From positions 1 through 64,000 of the forward strand of contig JAPKAI010000002.1 in assembly GCA_028825335.1 (NCBI GenBank): a stretch of 64,000 nucleotides of DNA. The letters run 5' to 3'. A program made the translations under genes and the position numbers. Source of the stretch: Gammaproteobacteria bacterium (GTDB lineage: Bacteria; Pseudomonadota; Gammaproteobacteria; Pseudomonadales; Pseudohongiellaceae). The notes beneath the pieces are model-generated. The model ran no database searches. It was not told the origin of the DNA and saw only the letters and a program-made list of their open reading frames with translations. Positions 29,037 to 39,631 of this stretch are shown here, one piece after another. The stretch's first letter is position 1. Each line of letters opens with the position of its first letter.

Positions 29037-29503
29037 AGGTAAAGATCCTGAGTGTGGGAACCAAGATGCCAGCCTGGGTGCAGGAGGGTATTGCAGAGTA
29101 CCAGAAGCGATTGGTGGCTGATCTGGACTTCTCGCTAATAGAAATACCGATGGCTAAGCGCACGAAGAACAGCAATAGTGACCAATGTAGAAAAAAAGAG
29201 AGCGATGCACTTCTAGCCTCGATTCGATCGGGAGACTATGTAGTAGCGCTGGATGTTAGTGGTAAATCGTTTAGCACCGAGGATTTAGCAGGGAAGATAG
29301 TGGATTTTCGTCAGCGAGGCGAGAATCTGAGCCTACTTATAGGTGGCCCGGATGGTTTGGGCGCCGAATGTTTGACCAGAGCGTCAGAACGTTGGTCTCT
29401 GTCTGCGCTGACATTTCCGCACCCTCTGGTTAGGGTGGTGATTACTGAGCAGTTCTACCGTGCGATTAGCATCATCAAGGGACATCCCTACCATCGCAGC
29501 TAG
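29033..29503 (+). CDS. rlmH: 23S rRNA pseudouridine(1915) N3-methyltransferase RlmH
   Basis: KILSVGTKMPAWVQEGIAEYQKRL; LSLLIGGPDGLGAECL; VRVVITEQFYRAISIIKGHPYHR. Confidence 0.95.
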   Translation: MKVKILSVGTKMPAWVQEGIAEYQKRLVADLDFSLIEIPMAKRTKNSNSDQCRKKESDALLASIRSGDYVVALDVSGKSFSTEDLAGKIVDFRQRGENLSLLIGGPDGLGAECLTRASERWSLSALTFPHPLVRVVITEQFYRAISIIKGHPYHRS

Positions 29504-29704
29504 GTAGGGCTGTGGAGGATTGTTAATTTTGAATCAGCTTCACTAAAAACTTCGTCTAACCGCGGCAAACTGCAGGATTGCAGCTAAATCGCTATTTCGG
29601 CAAAACTATTTATTGGGTTTGTTGTCGAACACATCGAGGCAAGCAATCCTTCAGTGAGCAATCCCTTAGCCGATTACCCTGTTTGCAGCTAGGAAATTCC
29701 ATAT

Positions 29705-31678
29705 ATGACAGAAAAATGGCAGCTTAAAGATCACGAGGCAGAGCGGGAGCTATTTAGCAGCCGTCTCGTCGTAGCTTCTGTTTTTGTCGTGCTGCTATTT
29801 ACCGCGCTTATCATTAAACTTGTCAATCTGCAGGTCTCCCAATATGAGTACTTCTCGGCTCGTTCGGATGGAAACCGACTGCACTCTCAGTATGTACCTC
29901 CTGCCCGCGGCTTGATCTTCGATAATAGAGGGCAGCTACTCGCCGACAACCAACCAATTTTCAACTTAACAGTTGTACGGGAGCAGGTTGGAGACCTTAA
30001 CGAAACTCTGGACTATCTCGACACGTTGATAGACTTGTCTGATGATGAGCGAGAGCAGTTCAGCAATCGACTCAGAAGAAACCGCGTGCCGTTTTCTTCT
30101 GTGCCAATACGGTATGTCCTCAGCGAAGAAGATAAATCTAAGATTGCAGTAAATAGTTTCAAGCTTCCAGGCGTCGCAATCGAACCTCAATTCGTGCGGC
30201 AATATCCTCTCAAAGATCTCGCCGCTCATTCGGTAGGCTACGTTTCAGAAATTAATCGTGGCGAGCTGGATTCTTTCGATGATGAAGAGAGAGAAAACTA
30301 TGGTGGCACAAACCATATAGGCAAGACTGGAATAGAGCGAACCTATGAAGACCTGTTACATGGCACTGTTGGCTATGAAATAGTTGAAAAGAATAATCGA
30401 GGTCAGGTCATGCGCAGACTTGATCGTACTGACCCGGTCGCTGGTAAGAATATTTCTCTCTACCTCGATAGCCAGCTGCAAATTGTGGCGGAAGAAGCGC
30501 TGGGCAATTATCGCGGCGCTGTTGTTGCTATAGATCCAAATACTGGCGGTATCTTGGCCATGGTGAGCAAGCCCGGATTTGATCCGAACCTGTTCGTGAC
30601 AGGAATTAGCAATAAAAACTATAGCGTACTTGTTACTGACGAGATCAACACACCTCTGTTCGATAGATCAACAAATCCGTATCCCCCCGGCTCAACTATT
30701 AAACCGTTTCTTGGCTTGGGCGGTCTTCATCATGGCCTCGTCGATTATGAGTTCACGATTGAGGACCCAGGCTATTTCCGATTACCTGGGGTGCGTTATC
30801 GTTGGGGCGACTATACATTGAGAACCGCCATTGGCGGTGGTCATGGACACACGAATCTACAGAAAGCCATTTATCAATCTTGTGATACATTTTTTTACGA
30901 TCTGGGTAACCGGATGGGCATTGATACCATGCATGGCTTCATGGCTCAGTTCGGGTTTGGGGAAAATTTCGCGGTCGATATTAATCATGCTAGGACTGGC
31001 GTGTTGCCCTCTCGTGAGTGGAAGCGAGCTACTAGAGGTGAGCCATGGTATCCAGGAGACACGATAAACTCCTCCATTGGTCAGGGTTATATGTGGGCGA
31101 CTCCACTACAGCTCGCCACGGCAGCTTCGATCATGGCGAACAAGGGAAAAGTCATACAGCCGCGTATGTTGAAGGCCATTGATGGGGAGCCTTACCAACC
31201 CGAGATTCTAGACCCAGTGAGCGATGTTGTAGTAAACGATCCAGACTATTGGCGCTACATCGAAGAGTCGATGTCGATGGTAGTACATCGCGCTTACAAT
31301 GATGTATTTCGCGAATACGGAACGGCTTACGAAGCAATAGCTATGGAAGACCGAGAGATGCCTTATAGAATGGCAGGCAAATCCGGCTCGGCTCAGGTGG
31401 TCGGCATCAGTCAGGAAATTTTACAGAGCGACGATATTCAAGTGTCTGACCCGAACAAGGATCATGCATTGTTCATTTCCTACGCGCCTGCAGAAAACCC
31501 AAAGATTAAGCCGCAGATTGCTATTGCTGTCTTCGTCGAGAACGGTGAGCACGGAAGTAGTGTGGCAGGGCCTATTGCGAAGCGTATAACAGACGCCTAC
31601 CTTTTAGACATTCTACAAATCGATTTCGCTACGCTAGATTCTCCTGGCGACGAATTATTTGCACTGGCCGATGAGTAG
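29705..31678 (+). CDS. mrdA: Penicillin-binding protein 2
   Basis: PARGLIFDNRGQLLADNQP; PPGSTIKPFLGLGGL; SIGQGYMWATPLQLA; AGKSGSAQVV. Confidence 0.95.
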   Translation: MTEKWQLKDHEAERELFSSRLVVASVFVVLLFTALIIKLVNLQVSQYEYFSARSDGNRLHSQYVPPARGLIFDNRGQLLADNQPIFNLTVVREQVGDLNETLDYLDTLIDLSDDEREQFSNRLRRNRVPFSSVPIRYVLSEEDKSKIAVNSFKLPGVAIEPQFVRQYPLKDLAAHSVGYVSEINRGELDSFDDEERENYGGTNHIGKTGIERTYEDLLHGTVGYEIVEKNNRGQVMRRLDRTDPVAGKNISLYLDSQLQIVAEEALGNYRGAVVAIDPNTGGILAMVSKPGFDPNLFVTGISNKNYSVLVTDEINTPLFDRSTNPYPPGSTIKPFLGLGGLHHGLVDYEFTIEDPGYFRLPGVRYRWGDYTLRTAIGGGHGHTNLQKAIYQSCDTFFYDLGNRMGIDTMHGFMAQFGFGENFAVDINHARTGVLPSREWKRATRGEPWYPGDTINSSIGQGYMWATPLQLATAASIMANKGKVIQPRMLKAIDGEPYQPEILDPVSDVVVNDPDYWRYIEESMSMVVHRAYNDVFREYGTAYEAIAMEDREMPYRMAGKSGSAQVVGISQEILQSDDIQVSDPNKDHALFISYAPAENPKIKPQIAIAVFVENGEHGSSVAGPIAKRITDAYLLDILQIDFATLDSPGDELFALADE

Positions 31679-32819
31679 CCAAGACTTCATACACCAATCC
31701 GGCGGCCTCGATTCTAAGTCCAGGAACAGTAAGTCTATCTGGCGAATGATTCATATCGATCCTCCTCTACTCGTTGGTATTAGCCTGCTCTGTGGCTTTG
31801 GCCTGTTCGTGCTATACAGTGCGAGTGGGGGTGATGTTCCTGTAGTGCGCAGACAGGCACTAACCATGGCCGTGGGCCTAGTTGTAATGTTTATCGTCGC
31901 GCAATTCAATGTGCACTTGTTTAGGCAATGGGCGCCGATAATGTATGCGGCCGGCCTCGGGTTGCTCGGATTGGTGTTGGTAGTTGGAGTGGAAGCAAAT
32001 GGAGCGAAGAGTTGGCTAGATTTGCCCGGCCTGCCTAGCTTTCAACCTTCAGAGTTGATGAAATTTGTAGTGCCTATGTTGATGGCATGGTATCTCGCGA
32101 GTCGTCCACTTCCACCAAGATTTAAACACCTGTTTTGGTCTGCAGTAATGATACTGGTGCCGGCTGCGCTGATTATTATTCAGAACGATACCGGTACGGC
32201 TATCATGGTTACCATGTCGGGTATCTTCGTCGTATTGCTCGCGGGCATACGCTGGCGTATCGTAATTGCCGGATTTATTGCGCTACTGCTTGCGTCACCG
32301 GCGTGGTTTCTCTTCCTCGCTCAGGAACACCAGAAGAATAGAATACTCACGTTCTTCAACCCCTATCGAGACCCAACCGGTGCCGGCTACAATATTATTC
32401 AGTCCCAAATCGCCATTGGCTCTGGAGGCATCTATGGGAAAGGCTGGGGAGAGGGCGCTCAATCTCACCTCGACTTTATCCCAGAGAGTAATACCGATTT
32501 CATTCTTGCCGTACTGGCTGAGGAATTTGGCTTGCTTGGCGTGTTGTTTCTCATCTGCATGTACCTATTCGTGCTCGTGCGCGGTTGTTATATCGCCTAT
32601 GCAGCGAATGACACGTTTAGTCGTCTCCTTGCTGGCAGCATAACTCTAACGTTCTTCTTCTACGTGTTCGTCAATATGGCTATGGTGTCGGGCCTATTAC
32701 CCGTTATCGGTCTGCCACTGCCGCTTATGAGTCGCGGAGGTACCTCGGTCGTCACGCTTTTTATTGGATTTGGTTTACTCATGTCGATTCAAGCCCACGA
32801 GCATGGCCATTCTCTCTAA
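31671..32819 (+). CDS. rodA: Rod-shape determining protein RodA
   Basis: SEDS family; LPSFQPSELMKFVVPMLMAWYL; NIIQSQIAIGSGGIYGKGWGEGAQSHLDFIPESNTDFI; ATG 31671 overlaps mrdA stop. Confidence 0.95.
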   Translation: MSSQDFIHQSGGLDSKSRNSKSIWRMIHIDPPLLVGISLLCGFGLFVLYSASGGDVPVVRRQALTMAVGLVVMFIVAQFNVHLFRQWAPIMYAAGLGLLGLVLVVGVEANGAKSWLDLPGLPSFQPSELMKFVVPMLMAWYLASRPLPPRFKHLFWSAVMILVPAALIIIQNDTGTAIMVTMSGIFVVLLAGIRWRIVIAGFIALLLASPAWFLFLAQEHQKNRILTFFNPYRDPTGAGYNIIQSQIAIGSGGIYGKGWGEGAQSHLDFIPESNTDFILAVLAEEFGLLGVLFLICMYLFVLVRGCYIAYAANDTFSRLLAGSITLTFFFYVFVNMAMVSGLLPVIGLPLPLMSRGGTSVVTLFIGFGLLMSIQAHEHGHSL

Positions 32820-33058
32820 GCTATTGAATTAAAATGATTTAATATTTCTTTTATTATTTCAAAACGCGACTCGGTCGATATTTCTGCGCCAACCCTACGT
32901 TAAGATCCTTTGATGCCGTTAAAAGTATTGTCAGATTGGACGTTATTCTTCAGGTGCCCTTAGTTTTTCTGACCCTATGCTAGAGTCTTTTGGCACTAAT
33001 GAATCGGGGAAGAAACTTTAAAAACCAAGTTTAGAGCTACGTTAATACGGAAATTTAC

Positions 33059-33943
33059 ATGAATATGATCATGAACAGCACCGTGCTGAGAATTTCGATA
33101 GTTTCACCGGTTTTGCTAGCTATGATGGCCTGTAGTTTAGCGCCAGCGCCAGAGCAAACTCCTGTGTCACCGAACGCCGGTCGCTACAGTATCTCGCAGG
33201 ACCGAGCGCCGACTCGGATTGTCGATCTCTCCTCAATTCCAGAGGTTATACCCGAGCCATTAAATCGCACGGGTGCAGGAAATCGCAGCCCCTATACGGT
33301 GTTGGGTAACAGCTACGAAGTGATGCCAACCGAAGAGGGCTATAACGAACGTGGAGTGGCCTCTTGGTATGGCGAGAAATTTCATGGGCACAAGACCTCC
33401 AACGGCGAGGTGTTTGATATGTTTCTAGCATCGGCAGCGCATAAGTCTCTGCCCATACCTAGTTTCTTGCGCGTCACGAATTTGGATAACAATAGGAGTA
33501 TTGTAGTCAGAGTTAATGACAGGGGCCCCTTCCATGGTGATCGCGTTATTGACTTATCTTATGCTGCTGCCGTAAAGCTCGGTTACGCGGACAGAGGCAC
33601 TGCTCGCGTACAGCTGGAATCCATAGTAGCAACTGGAACCTCTCACGATCGTGGCGTAAGGGGCGCGAATTCTGCGGGAAGTGAGACATTGCGCATCAGT
33701 TCTTCCGACAGCAAATATTTACAGGTAGGCGCATTCTCGGATCTCAGCATCGCGCAGGAAGTCACTAGCAGGGTAAAAGAATTTACTAGCTTGCCGGTGT
33801 TTATTCGTACAGTGAATACTTCGAGCAACAAAATTTTACATCGAGTTAGAGTCGGCCCAATTTCTGATCCTGGTCAAATCCAACGAGTTAGCGAAAGTGT
33901 TGTTGCCGCTAACTTGGGAAGCCCGTACACTGTTACTGAATAG
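33059..33943 (+). CDS. rlpA: Septal ring lytic transglycosylase RlpA family lipoprotein (with SPOR-like C-terminus)
   Basis: lipobox LLAMMAC; GVASWYGEKFHGHKTSNGEVFDM; VRVNDRGPFHGDRVIDLSYAAA; C-terminal YLQVGAFSD..A. Confidence 0.92.
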   Translation: MNMIMNSTVLRISIVSPVLLAMMACSLAPAPEQTPVSPNAGRYSISQDRAPTRIVDLSSIPEVIPEPLNRTGAGNRSPYTVLGNSYEVMPTEEGYNERGVASWYGEKFHGHKTSNGEVFDMFLASAAHKSLPIPSFLRVTNLDNNRSIVVRVNDRGPFHGDRVIDLSYAAAVKLGYADRGTARVQLESIVATGTSHDRGVRGANSAGSETLRISSSDSKYLQVGAFSDLSIAQEVTSRVKEFTSLPVFIRTVNTSSNKILHRVRVGPISDPGQIQRVSESVVAANLGSPYTVTE

Positions 33944-34041
33944 CGCAGCAGCACGCGCTATCACCTAGTAACAGCCACGACCAGTTTCATCAATTGATTC
34001 GTCATTTTACAACTCATTACACTCAAACGAGACGGATTTTT

Positions 34042-35262
34042 ATGTCATTTTTTTCTATTTCATCACGCTCGATTTCTTCAGCCCCTAAACACTCTGCGCA
34101 GCGAAAGAGAGTGCTCTGCCTAATTATGGCGGCGGTCATGTGTGCGAGCAATTTTTCCTTTGCTGCGCCCGCTATTATTCCCAGGCCTCCGGAGATAGCT
34201 GGAACCAGCTATATTCTGATAGATGCAAAGACCGGGCACATACTCATTGAAGAGAATGCCGATGAAGCGCTGCCGCCGGCGAGTCTCACAAAAATAATGA
34301 CCGCCTACGTTGCTATCGAAGAGATCCTCAATGGCAATCTAGCGCTTGCAGATGAAGTGCATATCAGCGAGAAAGCCTGGCGCATGGAAGGCTCCAAAAT
34401 GTTCATCGGCGTAGACACGATGGTCGAAGTGGAAGACCTGCTTCGTGGCATCATTATTCAATCTGGAAACGATGCAAGCGTGGCAATCGCTGAGCATATT
34501 GCCGGAAGCGAAGAGGCCTTCGCAGACATGATGAATCAATACGCTGAAGTGCTTGGGCTATCGCAAAGTTTCTTCATGAACGTTAGTGGATTGGACACTG
34601 AGCTTTACTACAATACGATGTCGGCTCGTGACTTGGCCGTTCTTGCGCAGGCTACGATAAACAAGCATGCGCAGTTCTATCCCCTGTATGCCGAACGAGA
34701 ATTTACCTATAACGGTATTCGTCAGTCGAATCGTAATACCCTGCTATTCCGCGACCGGAATGTCGATGGAATGAAAACAGGTTGGACCGATGCGGCGGGT
34801 TACTGCCTCGTTGCCTCAGCTGAGCGTGACGGCATGAGACTGATCTCTGTGGTGATGGGTACAGCTAGTGAAGAAGCCCGTGCTATAGAGACACAGAAAT
34901 TACTGACTTACGGTTTTCGCTACTACGAGACACACAAACTGTATGACTCGAATCAGGTGTTGACTAACGTGCCGATTTTTTCCGGCGCGCAGAATTCTGT
35001 AAATCTGGGAATAGAAGATGAGGTTTATATAACTATTCCAAGAGGTCAGGCAGAGGCAATGACTGCCACAGTTGATGTTGATGAAGTAATTCGTGCGCCA
35101 CTCAGCGATAGACAGATCATGGGTGAGGTTCGGGTAGTTCTGGATAATAATATTCTCTATCAGGGCAATGTGGTTTCCATGCAGGCGGTGGAGCAGGGTG
35201 GTTTTCTTAAACGTTTCGTCGACTGGATAACTCTTTTGTTCAGTAGTATGTTTTCGGGATAG
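34042..35262 (+). CDS. dacA: D-alanyl-D-alanine carboxypeptidase (PBP5/6 type)
   Basis: PPASLTKIMTAYVAIE (SxxK), SGNDASVAIAEH, KTGWTDAAGYCLVAS; likely start ATG 34042 within ORF 33994-35262. Confidence 0.93.
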   Translation: MSFFSISSRSISSAPKHSAQRKRVLCLIMAAVMCASNFSFAAPAIIPRPPEIAGTSYILIDAKTGHILIEENADEALPPASLTKIMTAYVAIEEILNGNLALADEVHISEKAWRMEGSKMFIGVDTMVEVEDLLRGIIIQSGNDASVAIAEHIAGSEEAFADMMNQYAEVLGLSQSFFMNVSGLDTELYYNTMSARDLAVLAQATINKHAQFYPLYAEREFTYNGIRQSNRNTLLFRDRNVDGMKTGWTDAAGYCLVASAERDGMRLISVVMGTASEEARAIETQKLLTYGFRYYETHKLYDSNQVLTNVPIFSGAQNSVNLGIEDEVYITIPRGQAEAMTATVDVDEVIRAPLSDRQIMGEVRVVLDNNILYQGNVVSMQAVEQGGFLKRFVDWITLLFSSMFSG

Positions 35263-35263
35263 T

Positions 35264-35557
35264 GTGATGTCGAAAGAGCTGGACCAAAATGCCAAAATCG
35301 ATCCCCCCAAAATTGAATTTCCCTGCCTCTACCCGATCAAAATTATTGGCGTGGCTAGTACTGAATTTCAGGCCGAGGTTGTTACGGTCGTAGAAAGACA
35401 TGCGGGGAAAATCTCTTCGGACTTAATCGAGTTGCAGGTAAGCAAGAAAAACACATATGTCTCGGTAAGAATTACCATAGCTGCAACCGGCATCGATCAA
35501 TTGCAGAATCTATTTGATGAGCTGAAGACTCTCGAAAGCGTGAAGATGGTCTTATAA
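35264..35557 (+). CDS. ybeD: DUF493 family protein (YbeD)
   Basis: FPCLYPIKIIGVASTEFQAEVVTVVERHA, between dacA and lipB. Confidence 0.88.
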   Translation: MMSKELDQNAKIDPPKIEFPCLYPIKIIGVASTEFQAEVVTVVERHAGKISSDLIELQVSKKNTYVSVRITIAATGIDQLQNLFDELKTLESVKMVL

Positions 35558-35558
35558 G

Positions 35559-36257
35559 GTGATACTCACCAGCTATAAGCATTTTAACGCAGAATCGAAT
35601 GCAGATGAGGGCCAAACTCATCCACCGCTAATCGTCCGCAGATTGGGATTGCAGGAATATGGGCCAATCTGGAAATCCATGCGTTATTTGGTTGAGCAAG
35701 CCAGCGCGGCTCGTGACGACGAAATCTGGCTGCTGAGCCACAAACCAATCTTTACTCAAGGTCTGGCAGGTAAAGCGAAACACATTCTAAATCCAGCTGA
35801 AATTCCTGTCGTACAGATAGACCGTGGTGGTCAGGTTACCTATCATGGGCCCGGTCAATTAGTGGTATATTTGTTGCTGAATGTTGGTCGACGTAATATT
35901 AATGTTCGCGATCTGGTCGACCTTATCGAGCAGGCAATCATCAAGACTCTTGGGGAATTTGGCATATCGGCGAGCAATAAAGCCAAGGCTCCCGGTGTGT
36001 ACGTGAATGGTGCTAAAATAGCCGCCTTGGGCTTGCGCATTCGCAAGGGCTGGAGCTATCACGGCATGAGCCTAAATGTGCAGATGGATTTAGAGCCTTT
36101 TTCGCGTATCAATCCATGTGGCTATGAGAACCTCGCCGTCACGCAGATCGCCGACCATGTGCCTGCCAGCGACACGCTCATGCAGATGGTGAGCAAGGTG
36201 CTCAATAACAAATTGCTGAGCGAGTTAGGTTATTGTGAATATTACGAATCCGACTGA
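35559..36257 (+). CDS. lipB: Octanoyltransferase LipB
   Basis: RGGQVTYHGPGQLVVYLLLNVGRR; KIAALGLRIRKGWSYHGMSLNV. Confidence 0.95.
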   Translation: MILTSYKHFNAESNADEGQTHPPLIVRRLGLQEYGPIWKSMRYLVEQASAARDDEIWLLSHKPIFTQGLAGKAKHILNPAEIPVVQIDRGGQVTYHGPGQLVVYLLLNVGRRNINVRDLVDLIEQAIIKTLGEFGISASNKAKAPGVYVNGAKIAALGLRIRKGWSYHGMSLNVQMDLEPFSRINPCGYENLAVTQIADHVPASDTLMQMVSKVLNNKLLSELGYCEYYESD

Positions 36258-36273
36258 TTGAGATACTGATCTA

Positions 36274-37236
36274 ATGGCTGAAAGAAAGCGCAGAAATACT
36301 TTAATAGAGGGAGAGAAGCTTCGAGGTGCGGATAAGGTTCGTCGCATTCCTGTGAAGGTCATTCCCACCACAGAGCTACTTACTAAACCCGCTTGGATTC
36401 GCGTAAAAATTCCCGCCTCGCCGAAGATCAACCACATTAAGCAAAAGCTAAGAGAACATAAGCTTGCATCAGTCTGTGAGGAGGCATCCTGTCCGAACCT
36501 AGGGGAATGTTTTAGCAACGGTACCGCCACATTTATGATTATGGGCGAAATCTGTACGCGCCGTTGCCCATTCTGCGATGTGGCTCACGGGAAACCAAAT
36601 CCTCTGAATGGTGATGAGCCAACCGAGCTTGCTTCTGCCATCAGCGAAATGGGCTTAAGCTACGTGGTGATAACGTCCGTGGACCGCGATGATTTGAAAG
36701 ATAGTGGGGCGCAACACTTTGCAACCTGCATAAGCGAAACGCGTAGATTGAATCCAGACATCCAAGTGGAAGTTTTGGTGCCAGACTTTCGCGGCAGGAT
36801 GGATATTGCCCTGGATATTCTTAAGGACAGCCCGCCGGATGTGTTTAATCACAACCTGGAGACGGTGCCTAGACTGTATAAGAAAGCCCGACCCGGCGCC
36901 GACTATGTCTGGTCCCTAGAATTACTGAAGAGATACAAGGCGCTCAAGCCTGCAGTTACGACTAAATCGGGCCTAATGCTCGGGCTGGGCGAGACCCTAG
37001 ATGAAGTAAAGCAGGTAATGGATGATCTGTTCGCACACAACATCGACATGGTGACTCTGGGGCAGTATCTACAACCATCGAAGGACCATCTCAAAGTAGA
37101 GCGCTACGTGCACCCTGATGAATTCGAAGAACTGCGTCTCTATGGCGAGAAGCTGGGATTTAAGCATGTCGCGAGTGGCCCCTTAGTTAGATCTTCTTAT
37201 CACGCTGATAGGCAGGCCCAGGGCGAAAAAGTCTAA
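36274..37236 (+). CDS. lipA: Lipoyl synthase
   Basis: [44 protein letters not shown] (two Cys clusters incl. CxxxCxxC), [20 protein letters not shown]. Confidence 0.97.
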   Translation: MAERKRRNTLIEGEKLRGADKVRRIPVKVIPTTELLTKPAWIRVKIPASPKINHIKQKLREHKLASVCEEASCPNLGECFSNGTATFMIMGEICTRRCPFCDVAHGKPNPLNGDEPTELASAISEMGLSYVVITSVDRDDLKDSGAQHFATCISETRRLNPDIQVEVLVPDFRGRMDIALDILKDSPPDVFNHNLETVPRLYKKARPGADYVWSLELLKRYKALKPAVTTKSGLMLGLGETLDEVKQVMDDLFAHNIDMVTLGQYLQPSKDHLKVERYVHPDEFEELRLYGEKLGFKHVASGPLVRSSYHADRQAQGEKV

Positions 37237-37282
37237 GGGTACCCAGCCCTAACACCCTTTCTGAATTGCGGTTAAAGTAGTC

Positions 37283-38023
37283 ATGGATACCACACTAAGA
37301 AAAATTATCGTTTCCATTTCAGCGCTTCTTGTCGCTGTGGCGATGGTGATTTTTATCACTCAGAACCCCAGCCGAATTGGCAGCGAGCCACTGTTTATTC
37401 GAGCCGCGTTATTGTCGATAGCCATAGTGGCAGCGTTAATCGCAGCCTATCCTTTTAATCCACTTTTTTCTGGAAAGCCGGGGATATATGCGGCGATTTT
37501 TTGCATCCCTACGCTAATTCCCGTGCTCGCTTACTATTTTATTTTGCTGCCTAATCAGGCAGGGTCAGGCCTAACCGGGGAACAGATTAGCAACGAGCTT
37601 ATTACCGATAGCTCTAGTAATGGAATTATCGAGGTGGGTTTCAGCTACCCGATCTATACGCCGTCATTGCGGGTGGGAAACCTCGAGCTGTTTACCAAGC
37701 AGGTTAATGTTTTCCTAAGAATGACAGATGGCGATGGCGAAGTTGTGTTATTTAGAGCCGTAAGAAAACGAATTCCTGGCTCAAGTCTCAGTGTCGAATC
37801 CACAGTACAGGGTATGTTGAGTGAATCTGCAGGCTATGAATTTATTCCGCTGGAGATTCCCCCTGCGAGCAGTGTTACCACGCGTGTCGCCTTTATCATG
37901 AGCAATGTTGAAAGTGGTTCTACTTTTACCGATGCGCTGGATAGAGCCTCGCAAGCGCAATTCGAATTGCGCGACCCAGAAAGCGGAAGTTTGTTATTAG
38001 ATTTCCCGCTCACGAGAATTTAG
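37283..38023 (+). CDS. Hypothetical membrane protein
   Basis: 246 aa, N-terminal TM helices, start 47 nt after lipA. Confidence 0.6.
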   Translation: MDTTLRKIIVSISALLVAVAMVIFITQNPSRIGSEPLFIRAALLSIAIVAALIAAYPFNPLFSGKPGIYAAIFCIPTLIPVLAYYFILLPNQAGSGLTGEQISNELITDSSSNGIIEVGFSYPIYTPSLRVGNLELFTKQVNVFLRMTDGDGEVVLFRAVRKRIPGSSLSVESTVQGMLSESAGYEFIPLEIPPASSVTTRVAFIMSNVESGSTFTDALDRASQAQFELRDPESGSLLLDFPLTRI

Positions 38024-38288
38024 CTGCAGCCACTTGAATCCCCGTTAACCATTTGCAAACTCTATATCATCTCAATAAGAATTCTAGTTACTCTAACATT
38101 CGTTTTTCGAGTGCTGCTCGATTGCAAAGAGGCAGGCATCCTGATTTTGGCGTCATCCTCGAGGTCTGATCGGATTGTCCTGCGTTTTTCTTTGGTCGCT
38201 GTAAAGAAAGCGCTGCCCCAAAGCACAGCGGTCACAGAAAACGTGATTCGCTGGGAGCATGCATCGGAAGAAGTGCAGCGCCAAGCGG

Positions 38289-39512
38289 CTATTGGTTAAT
38301 CGCTAGAACTTGAATCCGTTTAGATCCAATAATTAGTATTAGGGGCAGAGCGATAGCCGCATTGACTACCAGCAGTGCTGTCACTATTGGATTTAAATCG
38401 AGCAATAACAAACAAGGTACAAGAAATACTAACCGCACTATCTCTAGGGTTAGTGCGAACTCCTTTCCCTCTAGCCAAGACCCAGCTACAAAGAATGAAA
38501 AGAACAGATAGATCACCGCCAAGATTACTAGAGGATAACTAAGCGATGCTGCGCCGAGAAGCAAGGCAAGGCTTAGAACGACAGTAAAGAGAAATTGGAC
38601 ACAGGTATAGGCCAAGCTGAAGGATGATATTGCTGGGTCGTATCGCTCAGTGAGATCGACAGTCTCGATGCCGAGTTTGCAATGGCTCTGCTGTGCCTCG
38701 GCACGCCAGCCTGGTGGTTTGAACAAGAGTTTTAGTTTATTTGCAATCCCCGGCATTGAAACGAAGTCCAAGGCGAGTCTCCAATACACGTGCACGTTGG
38801 CCCAGACTGGATTCCAGCTATTCAGCGGTTTGCGCAGACCGAAGAGGACAGGTTCTTCTGTAAGTTCTTCCTGAAAACTACCGAATATTCTATCCCACAG
38901 AATGAACACGCCTCCGTAGTTCCTATCTACATAGATTTTATTTCGAGCATGATGAACACGGTGATTCGAGGGGGTAACGAATAACCATTCGATCGGGCCG
39001 AGCTTAGGCACGTGCTCGGTATGAACCCAGAATTGATAGATCAAGTTCAGGCTTACCACCGTGAAAAGGATTTCTGCCGGAAAGCCTAGGAAAAAGAAGG
39101 GGAGGTAGAAAGCGAAGCCATAGAAATCTATGCTGGTCTGCCGAAGAGCAGTGCTCAGATTGTAATCCTCGCTCTGATGGTGTGCGACGTGAGAGCCCCA
39201 GAATAGAGCAACCTCGTGTCCGAAGCGATGTTTCCAGTAGTAGGCGAAATCGTAGAGTATGAAACAGCTAATCCAGACCCATAGTGCGTCATCCGCTAGC
39301 TGCACGAGTTGGTATCTAGCCACAACGATTTCATAGATCGAGCCGGAAAACCCTAGAATTACAAGGCTTTGCAAGCGGCTTAGGCTACCCATGGAGATGC
39401 TGTTGATGCTGTCATTGAGGCGGTAGGTATTGTTGCCACGGAGCAAGCCGTAGGCTAATTCGATAAAAATTAACAGGAAGAAAAACGGAATCGCAATCAG
39501 GATGAGGTCCAT
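38289..39512 (-). CDS. Sterol desaturase/fatty acid hydroxylase superfamily protein
   Basis: His-box motifs YYWKHRFGHE, WGSHVAHHQSEDYN, PSNHRVHHARN. Confidence 0.9.
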   Translation of the reverse strand: MDLILIAIPFFFLLIFIELAYGLLRGNNTYRLNDSINSISMGSLSRLQSLVILGFSGSIYEIVVARYQLVQLADDALWVWISCFILYDFAYYWKHRFGHEVALFWGSHVAHHQSEDYNLSTALRQTSIDFYGFAFYLPFFFLGFPAEILFTVVSLNLIYQFWVHTEHVPKLGPIEWLFVTPSNHRVHHARNKIYVDRNYGGVFILWDRIFGSFQEELTEEPVLFGLRKPLNSWNPVWANVHVYWRLALDFVSMPGIANKLKLLFKPPGWRAEAQQSHCKLGIETVDLTERYDPAISSFSLAYTCVQFLFTVVLSLALLLGAASLSYPLVILAVIYLFFSFFVAGSWLEGKEFALTLEIVRLVFLVPCLLLLDLNPIVTALLVVNAAIALPLILIIGSKRIQVLAINQ

Positions 39513-39631
39513 GAGTTGTAGTCTACCTCAGAACAAAGGCGGATATTAAATGGATAGCCACAAATCGAGCAAAACGCGGTATTATTCGCCGTCACATAGC
39601 TAGGTAAAGGTACTTTAGGGGATCGGTTGTT

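Noticed and set aside
32266-32643. 125-aa plus ORF
   Set aside because: Out-of-frame ORF within rodA.
37235-37259. AAGGGT...ACCCTT after lipA as a terminator
   Set aside because: Short 6-bp stem with no T tract; not strong enough to annotate.
38111-38299. 62-aa plus ORF between hypothetical membrane gene and sterol desaturase
   Set aside because: No start context, no motif, overlaps the end of the convergent gene.
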